A stretch of 64,000 nucleotides of DNA from Gautieria morchelliformis (taxonomy: Eukaryota > Basidiomycota > Agaricomycetes > Gomphales > Gomphaceae), in the NCBI GenBank assembly GCA_015179125.1, contig WHVA01000360.1:55653-119652 (forward strand). The letters are read 5' to 3'. The position numbers and the translations under genes are program-made. Shown here piece by piece: positions 21,126 through 33,183 of the stretch. Numbering within the stretch: position 1 is the first letter of the stretch; each line of letters begins with the position of its first letter. Under the pieces are notes generated by a model that did not search any database, was not told the origin of the DNA, and was given only the letters and a program-made list of their open reading frames with translations.

Positions 21126-24010
21126 TCATTTCTTAGCGCGTAACTGATCACGTAACCTGCTGTTCTCTTGTTGGAGTGAATTGAGCTCGTCTAATAGCGC
21201 GACACGCTGTGTCGACTCGGAGCTGCGCATGCGTTCAATCTCCGACTGCGCCTCATCCAGCTTCGTTTTCAATGCGCTCGGAGCAGTGGCGGCTTCTTCT
21301 GCAAAAGCAAGGGCGCGCGCGCTGAGTTTCGTATTGGCCTCGGTGAGGTTCCGAAGGGCCTCCCCTTGCTCTACCGCCTCAGCCTCTAATTCACGTCTAT
21401 CCTGCAGCGCGTGGTCGATCTCCTGCTGTAATGCGTTAATTTCATCAAGCCTGTTGGAAGGTGAGTGGTCATAATTAAACATGCGGAGCCTAGACGCACA
21501 TGGAGAGCTGCTTATGGGTCAAGGAGGCATTCCGCTCCTCCAAGGACTTGACTTGCATCTGGTACATTTCAAGCCCCTTGTTGCTGTCCTGCGCGAGTTT
21601 CTGGGCACGCTCGGCATTATTCCTAAGCAGGTCATGCGACTGCGCAAAGCGGATGAGCCTCTCGACCAATGCTCGATCGTCAGCAATGAGTGCTTGCACA
21701 CGCGCAACGAACTCGTCCAAATCGAAATCGCCAGACAGCGTGGGAGACACAAAGCCCGCCTTGGGGTCGTATAATGACTTGAGCGCACGGACATCCAGGT
21801 CGGACAAAGAAGTCGAACCGCCAGGGCTAACGGGTGCCAAAGAGTTGCCTCTGCCGATCTTGGATGAACGAGTCTCCACCGATGGCAGCACGGCCCACAA
21901 TGCGCGGAGGGCAGTTAAAGTTTTGCCATGGTCATCGGTCGTATTACCCGTCCCCGATGGTGAAGCTGATGCACTGATATTCGCGACTTCGAGAACACGA
22001 TCGGATTGCTCCTGTTTATCTTCATTTGTAAACCAGCTAGTCAAACTTTGAAACGTACTCACTTTAATGCGGTTCTCCAATAAGCGAACCTCCTTTCGAG
22101 AATCTTCCCTTTCTCTTCTGGCCTCCTCGACTTCTCTCCCCAGCCGCTCGCGGATTTCAAGCCCGTTTCGCACGTCCTCTTCGTACTTTCTGCGAAGAAT
22201 ATCTAACTCTGTCTTCTCTCGCTCAGACTCCTTGAGTTTAGAGTCGAGCTTGGCAATATGGGCTCCAAGAGATGTGGCAAGGCTCGGGAGCGAGCTGTCC
22301 GAAGGAGACGTTGGTACCTTCTGCGACCGTACAAGAGAGTGGAGTGTATCGCGACCTGCATCCAGCTGCTCCGTCGCAATCTGCAAATTCATCAGCTCTC
22401 CTTGTATTCGTTGTACCTCTTCCTGCTTCTCTTGTGCGAGCTGGGCCACCCGTCTCTCCCACACTGCGCGCTCGCGCTCGGCATCGTCTTGTAGTCGCCG
22501 TATTTCTTCGTCTTTGGCAAACATGGCTTGCTCTGAGCTGCTACTTCTTGTTCCAAGCGTTTCCAGCTCCTGCACCTTTCTCTCCAGTTGTGCTATCATG
22601 TTTGTTCGAGCCTCCAGCTCTTCCTCCAGGCTCCGTCGCTCTTCGTCCCACAGATCCCGGTCACGGACTACGTTCTCCATCTCAGTCATTTCGCGTTCTA
22701 GTTTTGAGATAGTCTCATCTGCAGTCTGCAGGTCCAGGTTTAGGGTCGTTTCAACGTCCGATTTCTCGAGCTGCAGCAACTTGACTTGCTTCTGAAGCTC
22801 AGAGCCCCTTGCTTCAGCGATTTCGACGGCCTCCTCAGCAGCCTTTAGTTTCTCTTCTAATGCAGCCATCTGCGCAGAATTTGAAGCCTTACGCGCCGAT
22901 GAACCGGGGATGATGGTGTCCGCGTGTCCCGCGAAGAGATGGGCACCGTCAAATTTGGCCCGGGTAGACATAGATGTGACTGATGATGTAGGACTACTCA
23001 AGGCTTGTGACATGATACGGCCCCCAGAGATACTTGTATTTTCTTCGGCCGATTCGCAGTTGGCATTTACAGGGGAGATCTTGGCTTCGAGGTTACGGAC
23101 AGAGAAGCTAAGCACGCTGGCTCTATGCTCCAGCAGCTTACGGTCGACGTCACTAGCTCGTTCCAAAAGCCTGGAGAGCTCTTTCGTCGCAACATCGACC
23201 TTGCGGTTACCAGCGTCGACCTGCTCCGAGGTTTGCTTGGATAGACGTTTCACAGTTTGAAGTTTCTGAAGGTTGAGAGCAGCGTCACGGATCTTGGTTT
23301 CTAGGGCAACCTTTCTTCTTATCGCTACCAGACGGGAGGATAGTAATTGTTGTTCCTGAAGCAATCGTCAGCAACCTGTGTACAAGGTCAAACTGGACAC
23401 AGACCCGCTTGAGTTCTTCCACCTCCTCAGCACTGAGTATCTCAAACCCCCGACTGTCAACTACTGCCTCGCTGGCGAGTAAGCTCATTAACAGATCGTC
23501 CCGAGTGTTGACGAGCATGGATGTTTGCTTCCAACCATCATCCAAGGGCGGTACTGGGTGCTTTGACTGTTCAGCCACAGGTGGTTTGTTAAAGCCATTG
23601 GTCAACGAAGAGGTGGAGGCGACTGGTGGAGTTAGTGCCCGGATAGGCTTACCAGCAGAGGATGAAGCGGATGCGGCTGGAGGTCTGGGGGGCGTTCTTG
23701 AATCAGGAGAATTGGGGCGATTGACAGGTTTCCGTCGAGGTGAGCCAGGTCCGTCCTTTCGTATGAAAAGACCAGCTGTGGCTGCTCCAGGACTTGTTGG
23801 TGGTGATGCAGCCTGTATAGCAGAGCTGGTATCCGACGTGCCAGGATAGAGCTGTTTCCCACCTGCAATTGCGAGGGGGGGGAAAGACTGTAGTGGAGGA
23901 GGTTTGGGAGGAGAAGCCGGTGGTTCTGCGGTGGGCTCAGTGGTTGGTGGGGGTGGTGAGGAAGGGGTGGTGGCATTCGTAGCCGCAAAGAAACGGCGAA
24001 CGCCGTTCAT
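21126..24010 (-). CDS. Uds1-domain (up-regulated during septation) coiled-coil protein
   Basis: Four exons: 24010-23405, 23355-22063, 22011-21500 and 21450-21126, giving 911 residues with consistent phases; introns are 49, 51 and 49 nt. Residues 1-150 are Pro/Ser-rich and low complexity. The Uds1 domain spans the first intron: the segment around LLASEAVVDSRGFEILSAEE continues into LLSSRLVAIRRKVALETKIR. Most of the rest is coiled coil with heptads of Leu/Glu/Arg, broken by a Ser-rich insert around residues 620-690. The family is fungal and named for induction at septation; a cytoskeletal or scaffold role is inferred. The middle intron is in phase and stop-free, so its removal rests on its GTGAGT...ACAG signals alone. 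Confidence 0.88.
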
Positions 24011-24174
24011 CTATGGTGTCAGTGGCCAGTTCCAAGAGGTAAAACAGTAGGCGTCAGTGTGACACGCCGCGCTCGTGTGACGGCACTGTCTCTTCCGCGC
24101 CGAGCTCTCGAACTTGCGCAAATTTCTCGCAAGACGACAATACAAGAGCAGTTCGGATTTGCTGCTCCATCTCT
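24011..24174. promoter_or_regulatory. Bidirectional promoter region, Uds1 gene / MDM34
   Basis: Only 164 bases separate the two divergent start codons, so the 5' UTRs and core promoters of both genes must share or overlap this segment. No clear TATA box was seen. Confidence 0.7.
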
Positions 24175-26061
24175 ATGAGGTTTGTGCTTCTCAGATCATC
24201 AGTTCTTCTGGCTCACTCTATCCTGTACCAGCTTCACTTTTAAATGGCCTCGGTTCTCAGACGCCTTCCATAACGATGCACGAGCCATGCTGGAGGCTGC
24301 CCTAAATAAAGGGAACAAGCCACCCATCATCGCCGATAGGATAGAGGTTATTGAGCTCGAGATGGGCACTCAGGCAGGCCGAAACCACAGTTCCGCAGCC
24401 CTTGGCACTCCCCTCATCTTACCATTGCGCTTCGCCTAGCCCCCAGATCTGGAAATTCGTGACATTGGAGACTTGACTTTAGATCAATTCCGAGGAATAT
24501 TTCGGCTCTCCTATTCCGGGGATGCCCATATCGTACTCCGTACCAAGGTCCAAGTACGTACTAACCTCTTTTCACTCTTTGATACAGAATAATTCTTTTG
24601 CAGGCGAATCCTTTAAATCACAAGAAGCCAGATATTCACATGTTGGGTGGTTCCCGTGGGATGCTAGCAGCTCATCAACCTCTCGTCGTGCCGATGCTGC
24701 TCCGGCTCTCCCATTTCGTGCTCAACGCCTATGTCGTTTTGGTGGTTTCGAAGCAGAAGGGAATTACTCTCGTCTTTAAAACAGACCCTCTACAGAATGT
24801 CGACGTGAACAGCACATTCGATTCCATTGCCGTCATACAGAAATACATACAGCGCGAGATCGAGGGTCAACTTAGAGAGATGTTCAGAGACGATCTGCCT
24901 GGAATTATTCACCGTCTCAGCCAACGCTGGGTTGCTGGACAGACGAAGGTGGAAGCGCCATACTTGCTCAACAGGCAGCGGCCGAGGTCTACTCCAGAGC
25001 AACAAGACATCAGATTCAATTTTGACACAGCGTCAGGTGACGGTTCTTTTCCATCTTTCACACCGGGTTTCCATCCCTCCCTCAGACGTCAATCAGTTTC
25101 CAGAATACCATCTTTACCGCGAATGCATAATCTCCCAAGCACACGGTCAGCATCCAGTGCCCCTGCTGGCATGGTAACAAGTCCTGTTTCCACGATACAT
25201 ACATCCCATGAAGCTCCAACGACTTTTCCTGAAATTGAGAATTTCGATCCAACGTATGGTCTTCGCCCAGGTGATCTACCCGCTAAAAGTGGGTATAGTG
25301 GTTTTGGTCGTCTGTTTGGAACACCCCAAGGTCTTAAAGGTCTTGCGGAGGAGCCTGCAGAACGTGACACAGACGGGAATGAGGGTGATTCCTTCGATAT
25401 GGTAGATTGGGAAGAAGCAGTCAGTTTTACTCCCCCCCCTTCTGTTGTCTCCGATGAAGGCCCCGAGTACGAGACAATACCGGCTGTCGGAGGCGGTACT
25501 ATCACACGCCCACGCATCTACCACTCGCAATCCATCATTCGTCCACCTACCGACTCTGGCTCTTCTTCAGCAGCGACCATTCCATCATCTGAGGATACCA
25601 GACGAAGGTCCATTTCACCAGAGCCTTCTTTCCGCTCATTGGATGGTGCGCCACATGGTTCACCCCCAAATCTTCGGTCAGCTATGGATGCTGATGGTAA
25701 CATTGTGTTACGACCTGGACTAAATAACAACACCATTTCCCAACTCTCCACTCTCGGCCATTCCAACCATACATTGTCACCTTATACTCGGTCACTGGAG
25801 CATTTTACTGTGCGCAGCGTACCACATAGAGCTTCTGGATCCATCTCCGCGACTGATCGACAGCCAGCGAAAGCTAAAAGGAAGCGTACTTACTACCTTG
25901 ACAGGAAGAAGCCTCCTGATACCGTGGTGGTTGTGCCAGAACAACGGACTGAGTCCTCATCACCTCCCCCTCCGTCTGAGTTTGAAGTATCGGACGTGGA
26001 GCACTATTTTCGTGTGCCGCATAACAGTCTACGGCGAAGAGCATCGAATCCAACGTTATGA
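24175..26061 (+). CDS. MDM34: Mdm34, ERMES complex subunit
   Basis: Mdm34 is an SMP-domain lipid-transfer subunit of ERMES, which tethers the ER to the mitochondrial outer membrane. Exons are 24175-24179, 24232-24373, 24440-24553 and 24604-26061, giving 572 residues. The first exon is just ATGAG; joined to the next it gives [10 protein letters not shown], the expected start of the family. The SMP region (residues 1-190) has [35 protein letters not shown], and [20 protein letters not shown]. The C-terminal two thirds are Ser/Pro-rich, with a basic [15 protein letters not shown] stretch near residue 500. The second intron begins GC rather than GT (CAG/GCAGGC...CCTAG); no GT donor fits the conserved protein. 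Divergent from the Uds1-domain gene and convergent with the virilizer homologue. Confidence 0.95.
24374..24439 (+). other. Candidate GC-AG intron of MDM34
   Basis: The protein on either side (MGTQ / [10 protein letters not shown]) is contiguous in Mdm34 homologues, and the 66 intervening bases contain an in-frame stop on reading through. The only boundary that restores the family sequence uses GC at the donor and TAG at the acceptor. GC-AG introns are a known minor class; a sequencing or mutational origin is the alternative. Confidence 0.7.
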
Positions 26062-26288
26062 ATGATTTGTGATCTCTTACCTCTTTGTTTATAATTATCA
26101 ATCATTAGTGCTATCCTTATTCACTCTCAAGCTTTAAAGGTGGCTGTGGTTGGGAATAATCTGTTGATATCATAGCTGCTGGGGACAACTGAGGGGATGG
26201 GACCGGGTCACCAGCCTGTTCAAAATCCTGCAACTGCATCAGTGTACGCCGAAATAGTCGGAGCTTGGCTACGGGTAAGTAACCAGAT

Positions 26289-29200
26289 TTATATACCCAC
26301 GTCTACGTGCATAGATGGTCGTCTACTTGTATTCTGGCGAACTGACAGCTGGCGAAAGTCATTGTTCTGGTACGTTTTTGTAAGGGTTGAAGTTCTAGAA
26401 GCACCGACCAACGCCGTTATAGGAGATATGGTTGCCATTTTGAAAATACTTTCACCACTAAGCCTGGGCGTAGGTGGCGTTTTTGGGGGTGTCGTAGCGA
26501 GCTCGAGCAGGCGGTCACAAGAGATAGTGAACGGCTCGCACGCGTCTGGAACTGGTGACACTACAATATCATTAGAAAATGCAAACCTAGTGCCAATGTC
26601 TGAAGGTTTCGCCGGATCAGATGTAACAGTCATGACACGTGACAACAGTGCCGCAAAGGAAGCTTCTGAGATACCCGGCAGCGGCAGGACTTCTGGTGCT
26701 GGCTGACTGAGAAGCCATTTGATACATGACATTACCGCTTGGGAAAGTGGTACTTCATGCTCTTGCCAGTATAGCAATGTTTCCTTGCTTGCAAGCCGAT
26801 GCAGTGCGGGTCCGAGTTCAGCGGCGACAGCCACAGCTTCTCTGTGGAGTACTTGACCCAACCGAGGAAGAATGTTTTCTACGTGAGATAAGGCTGATAG
26901 CTGCCATGTCGTACCTCGGAGCAGTGTTAGTGCTAACTCCAGCTGCTCAATAGATCCTAAGAGACTGGAATAAGGCGCGAAGGCACAAGCCAAGTCTACC
27001 ACAGCGGGAATGGTAGCAAGACCAGTTGAAAAAGCAGCAAAGACGGCAGCGACATCTTGGAGGGTGCGGGTCTCGTGGAAAAAATCTGGGGTGTTGATAG
27101 TCGACCGTATCCCTAGCGCACGCGTCAAGAACTGGAGAGAATTAGTGGCACGGGCCTGGAGTATTGTCCGCCTGTCTGAATATAGAGGGGCGTCGACCAA
27201 GAGATTGAACGTATGCAACGAATGCTTCAATTCTTCGTCAACAAACCATTGACCAAGTCCTACCTCGCCACGATCGAGTGCCGTTAACCTTTCCACGAGT
27301 TGCATTCGCTGATCGATGGCGAGAGCGCGCGAAAATCGCTGGAGCTCGGGTAAGACATTTGGTATAATCCTTTTTGTCCAAAATCTTTCGTCTGATCGGT
27401 CTCCGCCGGCGTCAGATATGGAAAGTGGTAGTACGAGGTCGAGAAGCCAAAAGGCTTGTTCCAATCTTGCTACCGGATCGTCCCCTTCTGGATATAAAGC
27501 GATATGAAGCAATGTTCGCAAAACAGTTTCTCCGACTGCACCCTCGACACTCGAATCATCAGCGATGGAAGAGAGGACTGAAAGAGTATCAGCACATGTG
27601 GGCCTTGCGACTCTGGCTGCTTGACACGTGGCACTGCCCTGAGGATATCTCGAGTCCACCGCGTCAGTGGCGATGAAAAGCGTCATGACATGATGTGTGA
27701 GAGCACGATTCATCCGGCTTGGCAATGGATTGCCAGGAAGCAGACGGGACAAGATCCGCATGATCGTCTGGGACGATGATATAAGTTGTGTCAAAATCGA
27801 AGGCTCCAGCATAGAGGGCGGGACGAGAAGGAACTGGCCATGTATAGGACCAACGAGTCGTCCAAGGAGCTCAACCAGATGGTAGACCAACCCATGTGCA
27901 CCGTCCTTCCAGGCAGCTTGCATTACCTTCCATTCACCCGTTTCGGGGTCATTGAGCGTTTTATTCACAACCAGTAAGGCAGCTTGTAGTGCTCGACCAC
28001 CCGTGGTGTCCACTGGTTGGCCTGACCAGGTCAAGAGAGTCCGTATTGCTTGAGGCACGCCACCTTCCGCAATTCCTACAATCTCCATCATCACTGACCG
28101 TTCGTCTTCGGATAAAGACGAGCATGATGACGGAAGCGCATCCACGAGGTTTGCTAGCTCAGGACGTATCATAGACTCTGGCTGGGTACAAAGACATGTC
28201 AGAACTTGCTCGACGTGGACGGTTACCAGGCTAGGATTTGTCGCTGTATGTCGGAGTACACCCTCAAGACGATAGATTACTTGAGGAAGTAAAAGAAGGT
28301 GGTTAACGATCTGAGAACAAGATTAGTAAGAGAGATAAGTACAATATACAACAACAATACCTCGCGGTATCCCTCAACTTCTTGCCACAGTCGTAACATG
28401 GCCAATATCCGTTCAGTACTGGATGTATCGGCTACATGGTTTGCCCAGCACATCACCGCCATCATATGCGCTATTCCCAGGAATGCTCTCAGGAATGCGA
28501 CAAACTCATAGAACGACGCTAAGGAAGTAGAACTCCACAGCGCTGTCGGACGTACAGGCGGTTCCTGTATTGGGAGCTGGCTAACCTTGAGTAGCGACGC
28601 ATCGTTTTCGAGCATAGATACCAGGAACACGCCAAAGGTCATATCCTCGGACGCAAGTTCTTTTATCCATTGGGCCACAGTGACTAGATCTGGCTGAGGA
28701 CTGGAAAGAGCCTTCTCAAATCGTCCCCAGCCCAGTACGCGCTGCTGTAAGGCGGCAGCGGCAAGTTTGGCGGGGCGACTGGGAGCGTGTGCATTCTGAA
28801 AAGACTGTAAAGTTGCTAAAACAGGTGTCGAACCTAGTGCGTGTGCAATAGTAGGATTAGCAGCGGCATCATGTAAACGCTCGAGTATATGTTTGTCCAG
28901 GAGATGCATCTCAAAAACATCAGATAGATCCAGTGATTCCTAAAACAAAGGATTATTGGTGGAACTGGACACAGAACACAGGCGACTGACGAGTATTGTA
29001 CGGACCACAGTTTCGGGCTGTGCAGAAGTGTATCGAAGAAGGCCAGCCAGTGCATATAGATGGTCGTTTGTCTAAGCGTACGCGTTAGGGAAGCACGTGC
29101 TCAGCTCACTCAGAAAAGAAAGGAAGTTGTTGACCTTCTCGATAAGAGCATCAGATATTCTTTCGGAAAACGCCTTCAATAAATCTAGGGAAACATCCTC

Positions 29201-29985
29201 GTGAAGTGGAGCCATCAATGTCTCTGCTGCCCTCTCTAGCCACTCCAGACCTGAAATGTCAGAAACAATGCAGTCGTCCAAGGAGGAAAAGCGATCGCCA
29301 CCATAGTCCTCGTCGGCTGGCTTGAGGCAGAATATGAGACGAATGGCTGTCGGAAGTAAGGGTGCATGTGGTATGAGGTTGATTATGTCGCGGGACAGAA
29401 GGGTTGGCTCATTGGAATTGGCGGGATCCAAGGCCGGAGCAAGGGCATGAGGGACTATAGCAGTAAGAGGCGTGGGTTCGTATGAAACTGGATCCAATGG
29501 TGGCTCGGAAGCAGCATCTCCGTACACGGCAAGAGTGACATGTACAAAGTCACCTTGAACCACCATGAGTCTGGTGACAAACTATCGGACGAACCCATCA
29601 GAGAACTGCACGGAAGGCGATAGGGTGTTCTCACATCGGGACCCATGTCCAAGGGAAACTCGCGAAGTCCTCCTGGATATTGCAGCTTGGTGGGCACAAG
29701 AACATTCGTGCCTTTGGGCTTGGGCTCGTGAATGCTGGGTGCAGCCTGCGCATTGAAGAAGACAGAAAGTGTAAAAGCATCCGGCTCTGTTTGACTGCAT
29801 ACAGGTAAGTAAGTTCACAATGGTGTTTTCGTGTGAACTGACCTGATGGCTTCGGGGTTTTGGACAAAGAGCGACGCGCCCTTGGGAAATACGCGAATTG
29901 AGCGTATCCGCACTGGCCCCGAGAAGCGAACCGATGCTAGCTTCGAGCTCCCGTAGGGCTGCAGGGTTCCCCAGAGTAACAGCAT
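26289..29985 (-). CDS. Virilizer homologue (m6A methyltransferase complex subunit)
   Basis: Six exons: 29985-29843, 29794-29635, 29581-29135, 29071-28991, 28939-28361 and 28310-26289; introns are 48, 53, 63, 51 and 50 nt, all GT-AG, and phases join to 1,143 residues. The N-terminus is the virilizer N-domain: MLLLWGTLQPYGSSKLASVR, then VRIRSIRVFPKGA, TEPDAFTLSVFFNAQ, and a VTLAVYG strand. The remainder is a helical, armadillo-like solenoid without motifs I can name. Virilizer scaffolds the METTL3/METTL14-associated mRNA N6-adenosine methylation machinery in the nucleus. In yeast the equivalent is Vir1. The exact 3' end is less certain than the start. The gene is convergent with MDM34 (227 bp between stops) and divergent from ORM (310 bp between starts). 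Confidence 0.85.
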
Positions 29986-30295
29986 AAGAATGCCGGGGTA
30001 CTTTTGTAACACTTGTCACGCAGAGTGTACCATCATAGTTTCAAGGGACTGTGTCTATAGTTCAGAAACTTTTCTATAACGTGTAATATTGTGATATGCA
30101 CGCATATTGACCATGCGCCGATATTAGCTAGCAGAATGGTAGTGAAATGGCGGATGACCGATCTGAGTCTGGCTTTCTGGGCTACACGGGGTCCGGGACG
30201 TTGCCTCGCGTTGCTAATGATTTGACCAAGGTCTTACTCGTACACGAACACGTCAGATTCTTTAACTTTAGACAGTCGCTTTCTTCCTTCTGCCC
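29986..30295. promoter_or_regulatory. Bidirectional promoter region, virilizer homologue / ORM
   Basis: The 310 bases separate divergent start codons and must hold both core promoters. They include a pyrimidine-rich tract (CTTTCTTCCTTCTGCC) just before the ORM start, common at fungal transcription starts. Confidence 0.6.
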
Positions 30296-31257
30296 ATGTC
30301 GTTTTCTCGTCCGGGCACAGCGCGCTCGCCACTCTTCAATCTGGCCTCACCCCCTTTACTCTCGCCGACGGTAATTCGGAACAGAGCACGTAGAGGGAGT
30401 CTCGTCAAGGTCGAAGAGGTCGGTAATAACACCCTCGAGGATTCTCAAGATCAAGGTGCATTTCCAGACCACAATTCCGAATGGGTCAACCGGAAAGGTT
30501 TGTTCACGTGTCATTGGTCGTATGAGCGATTTTCACTAGTCTCTCGACTCGGTCTGGTCCATAGGCGCATGGCTTATGCATCCATTTCTCATCCTCATTG
30601 GCAAATTTTTCATCGGTATGATTCCCGGAGTTGACAGTGAGGCGAGCTGGACGATAACCAATATTGCATACATGGTAGTAAGTGGCTTCAATGTACGTTG
30701 ATTAACACGGCTCTAAGGTTTTCTGCGCAGCTATCATACCTCATGTTTCATTGGGTTACGGGCGTTCCCTTCCAGACTGAGGAACATGCAGGTGCATATG
30801 ACGACTTGACCCTCTGGGAGCAAATTGACGGCGGCGCGCAGTATACGCCTGCTAAGAAATGGCTACTTGTCACTCCAATCGCATTGTCCGTCAGTTCCAA
30901 TTCTTCCTTTCTCATTCGTCTTATTCGTCCCCTCAGATTTCTCATCTCTACCCACTACACCAATTACGAGCCTTGGACCTTCGCCATCTGCTTCACTGCT
31001 CTTATTATCAACCTGTTCCCGAAACTTCCTCAGGTATTACCCGTTTCATCTTTCTCAGTGCCGATATCCAGCTGACGTTTATTGTCCCGTAGCTTCACAG
31101 ATTGCGTCTACGTATCTTCCCGCTTGAGGAGGATAAATCTGGCACTGGAACTCCTGGAACGCCGCTCACACCCACGACGCACAATATCAGGCTCCTCTCA
31201 CCAACATTGGCGGGATCCCCTCCATCTGCACAGACAGGTCGTTCTCCAGAATTGTAA
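30296..31257 (+). CDS. ORM/ORMDL family regulator of serine palmitoyltransferase
   Basis: Five exons: 30296-30497, 30565-30677, 30731-30885, 30937-31033 and 31093-31257, introns 67, 53, 51 and 59 nt, give 243 residues. ORM proteins sit in the ER membrane and inhibit serine palmitoyltransferase, the first enzyme of sphingolipid synthesis. Family blocks are clear: NRKGAWL, SWTITNIAYMVLSYLMFHW, TGVPFQT, LTLWEQIDGGAQYTPAKKWL, and LINLFPKLPQLHRLR-like sequence at the end of the core. Three to four membrane segments are predicted. The N-terminal 60 residues are Ser-rich with RARRGSLVKVEE, resembling the phosphorylated regulatory tail of yeast Orm1/2. The C-terminal tail (GTGTPGTPLTPTT) is a fungal extension. 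Convergent with MTD1, with 191 bp between the stops. Confidence 0.94.
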
Positions 31258-31448
31258 ATTGGGCTGCAGACCTTGTATTACCAGTCAACTGTTTGCGAAC
31301 GAAAAGGTGTAGAATCATGCAAAGAACGCCCATTTATTTGCAAGCCTTACTTATGCATGTCTTTACTTTACAACTCCTTTACATATAATAAGTCAAATTC
31401 GTCGTCCGGGTTTAGTTTAGAGGTTTTTAAGATGACTCCGCAACTTGT

Positions 31449-32917
31449 CTATATTGTTGCAGCCGTAACCTGGCGACAATGAAGAAGAAAAAGTGATGGT
31501 TTGCAGGCGAGGACGTACAAATTGCGCAGAAGCATAAGAATCGTCACCTTGCCTACGGAAGGAAGAAACAGCGACGCCTGTCGCTTTTGAGTACATGAGT
31601 TCTCATGACAAGGCAATTCTCACCTTCTCCCTGACATCTGTTTCAAAGTTCTTTTCTGACGAAACGTTAAGGCAGATACATCCATCTTTGAGTGTCTCCG
31701 TTTTAACTTTATACTTTGGGTCTGGGACAGCAGAAATTACGACGTCTGACCACCCCAGGCACTGAGCAAGCGTGAGTGCAGATGGGTGCACAACATGACG
31801 TGGGTGATACCGTCGCGCGTTTGAGTCTGGTATGGTCAATGCTGGTCGCTTAGTGTATTCCTGAATGGAGTCTATGTCAACAGAAAAGACACGAGCACCA
31901 TCGTTGGCTAATAGGGCCGCCAGTGGCCTGCCGACAACTTCCGAGCTGCCCAAGGCTGCATGGGAAACACATATCAATGGATAGAGAAGAATATTTACCG
32001 ATTTATGACTGTCACAGTCTTGCCATATGCACGATCGCCATAATGGAGGAGTGAGTTATACACTCCAACGTGCTCGAGACATTTGACGATGGCGAGTGGC
32101 GTGCATGGGAGGATAGATTTGACTGTTCCTGGGGGTGGCTGCTCTTGCGTATAGTCGGTAGACGATGATACGTGCGGAAATGGTGATGCCAGTGAAGACG
32201 GCTTAATGAAGCGTATGCTAGAGTATGAGGTAAGGATATGGCATCGCGAAGGCTGGAAGACGAGATACTTGTGGTACAGATTATAATGGAACTTGAAGTG
32301 TAAGCCTTCGACGTCCTTGAGCGGGGAAACGATCTGCAGGAGGTACAAATCAGATGAGTAGCGTTGGAAGTGGCTAACTGATACTTGTTGGACATAGTGA
32401 TCCTGTTAGGTAAATAGGAAAATAAGTCGAAATGATGTCAACTTCAACCTGACGTTGTTACCAACCTGCTGCCCGCCGAATATGGGGTAGTAAACCTAGT
32501 GCACAAGTAAAAATAAAATAAAAATAACACCGCTGGAACCAGACTTCATACATACCATAATTCCATCCACTGTGATGTTCTCGTTAGCCTCAATAATGGC
32601 TTCTTCTACACCATCTCCATCTGCCAGAGAAAGATCGACAGCCGATCCAACCTGCTTTAGGACAAATTGGAACCCGAGCTCTTCGCAAGTTTTCTTCGAC
32701 GGGCCATTAACAGGGAGTATACAGTATTTCCTGCTGGCAGAGTACGGACCTTTGTAAAGTCAGCATAAAATCTGGAAGGCTTGCTGCTCGTAGAAAGGAT
32801 GCCAACTAGTTTGGGTGGACGTGTTTCAGCAGATAGTGTAGACTGCACCTCCTTACGGAACGGAAGGGCTACAGAGTCTGACTTGAGCAGGACGCCCTGT
32901 CCGAGACTAGCAGCCAT
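31449..32917 (-). CDS. MTD1: Cytosolic NAD-dependent methylenetetrahydrofolate dehydrogenase
   Basis: Oxidises 5,10-methylene-THF to 5,10-methenyl-THF with NAD+ in cytosolic one-carbon metabolism. Eight exons are inferred: 32917-32750, 32693-32556, 32495-32466, 32402-32385, 32333-32269, 32217-31999, 31945-31624 and 31577-31449, joining to 362 residues with introns of 46-63 nt. Exons 3 and 4 are tiny (30 and 18 nt). Recognisable blocks are KLVGILSTSSKPSRFYADFT, DGIMVYYPIFGGQQ, the nucleotide-binding NRSEVVGRPLAALLANDGA, and VISAVPDPKYKV; the last exon gives GKVTILMLLRN. Yeast Mtd1 is about 320 residues, so this is slightly longer. ATG 32917 (MAASLGQGVLLK) is the first Met ahead of the conserved start. 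Confidence 0.93.
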
Positions 32918-33175
32918 CGATATGAAATTTGCAAACAGCGAATATCCCTTAAAGGCCGCGGATGCATACGTCCATGACTGCTCTGAGGGTGCTGAGGTTG
33001 GTCACGTGATGTATAGTGTGGACGCGTTGTGTGTGTCTAAGACAAAAGTCTGGTGTAGGTCCCATGTTCCTAGTTACCACACAAAGTTATTGGCGTTTTA
33101 TTAGCGTCTCATACGCCCAACGCAAGCTCACGGTCTTGACGCTCCTTTCACGCAGCTATCATTATCCCTCTGATC
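32918..33175. promoter_or_regulatory. MTD1 upstream region
   Basis: This should contain the MTD1 promoter, which ends where the 9.4-kb DNA element inserts at 33184. No specific site was identified. The insertion therefore lies about 266 bp upstream of the MTD1 start codon. Confidence 0.45.
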
Positions 33176-33183
33176 GTTACTCT

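Noticed and set aside
21500..23260. Ser/Arg-rich plus-strand frames
   Set aside because: Antisense to the Uds1-domain coiled-coil gene, where Ser/Arg arises from complementing Glu/Leu codons.
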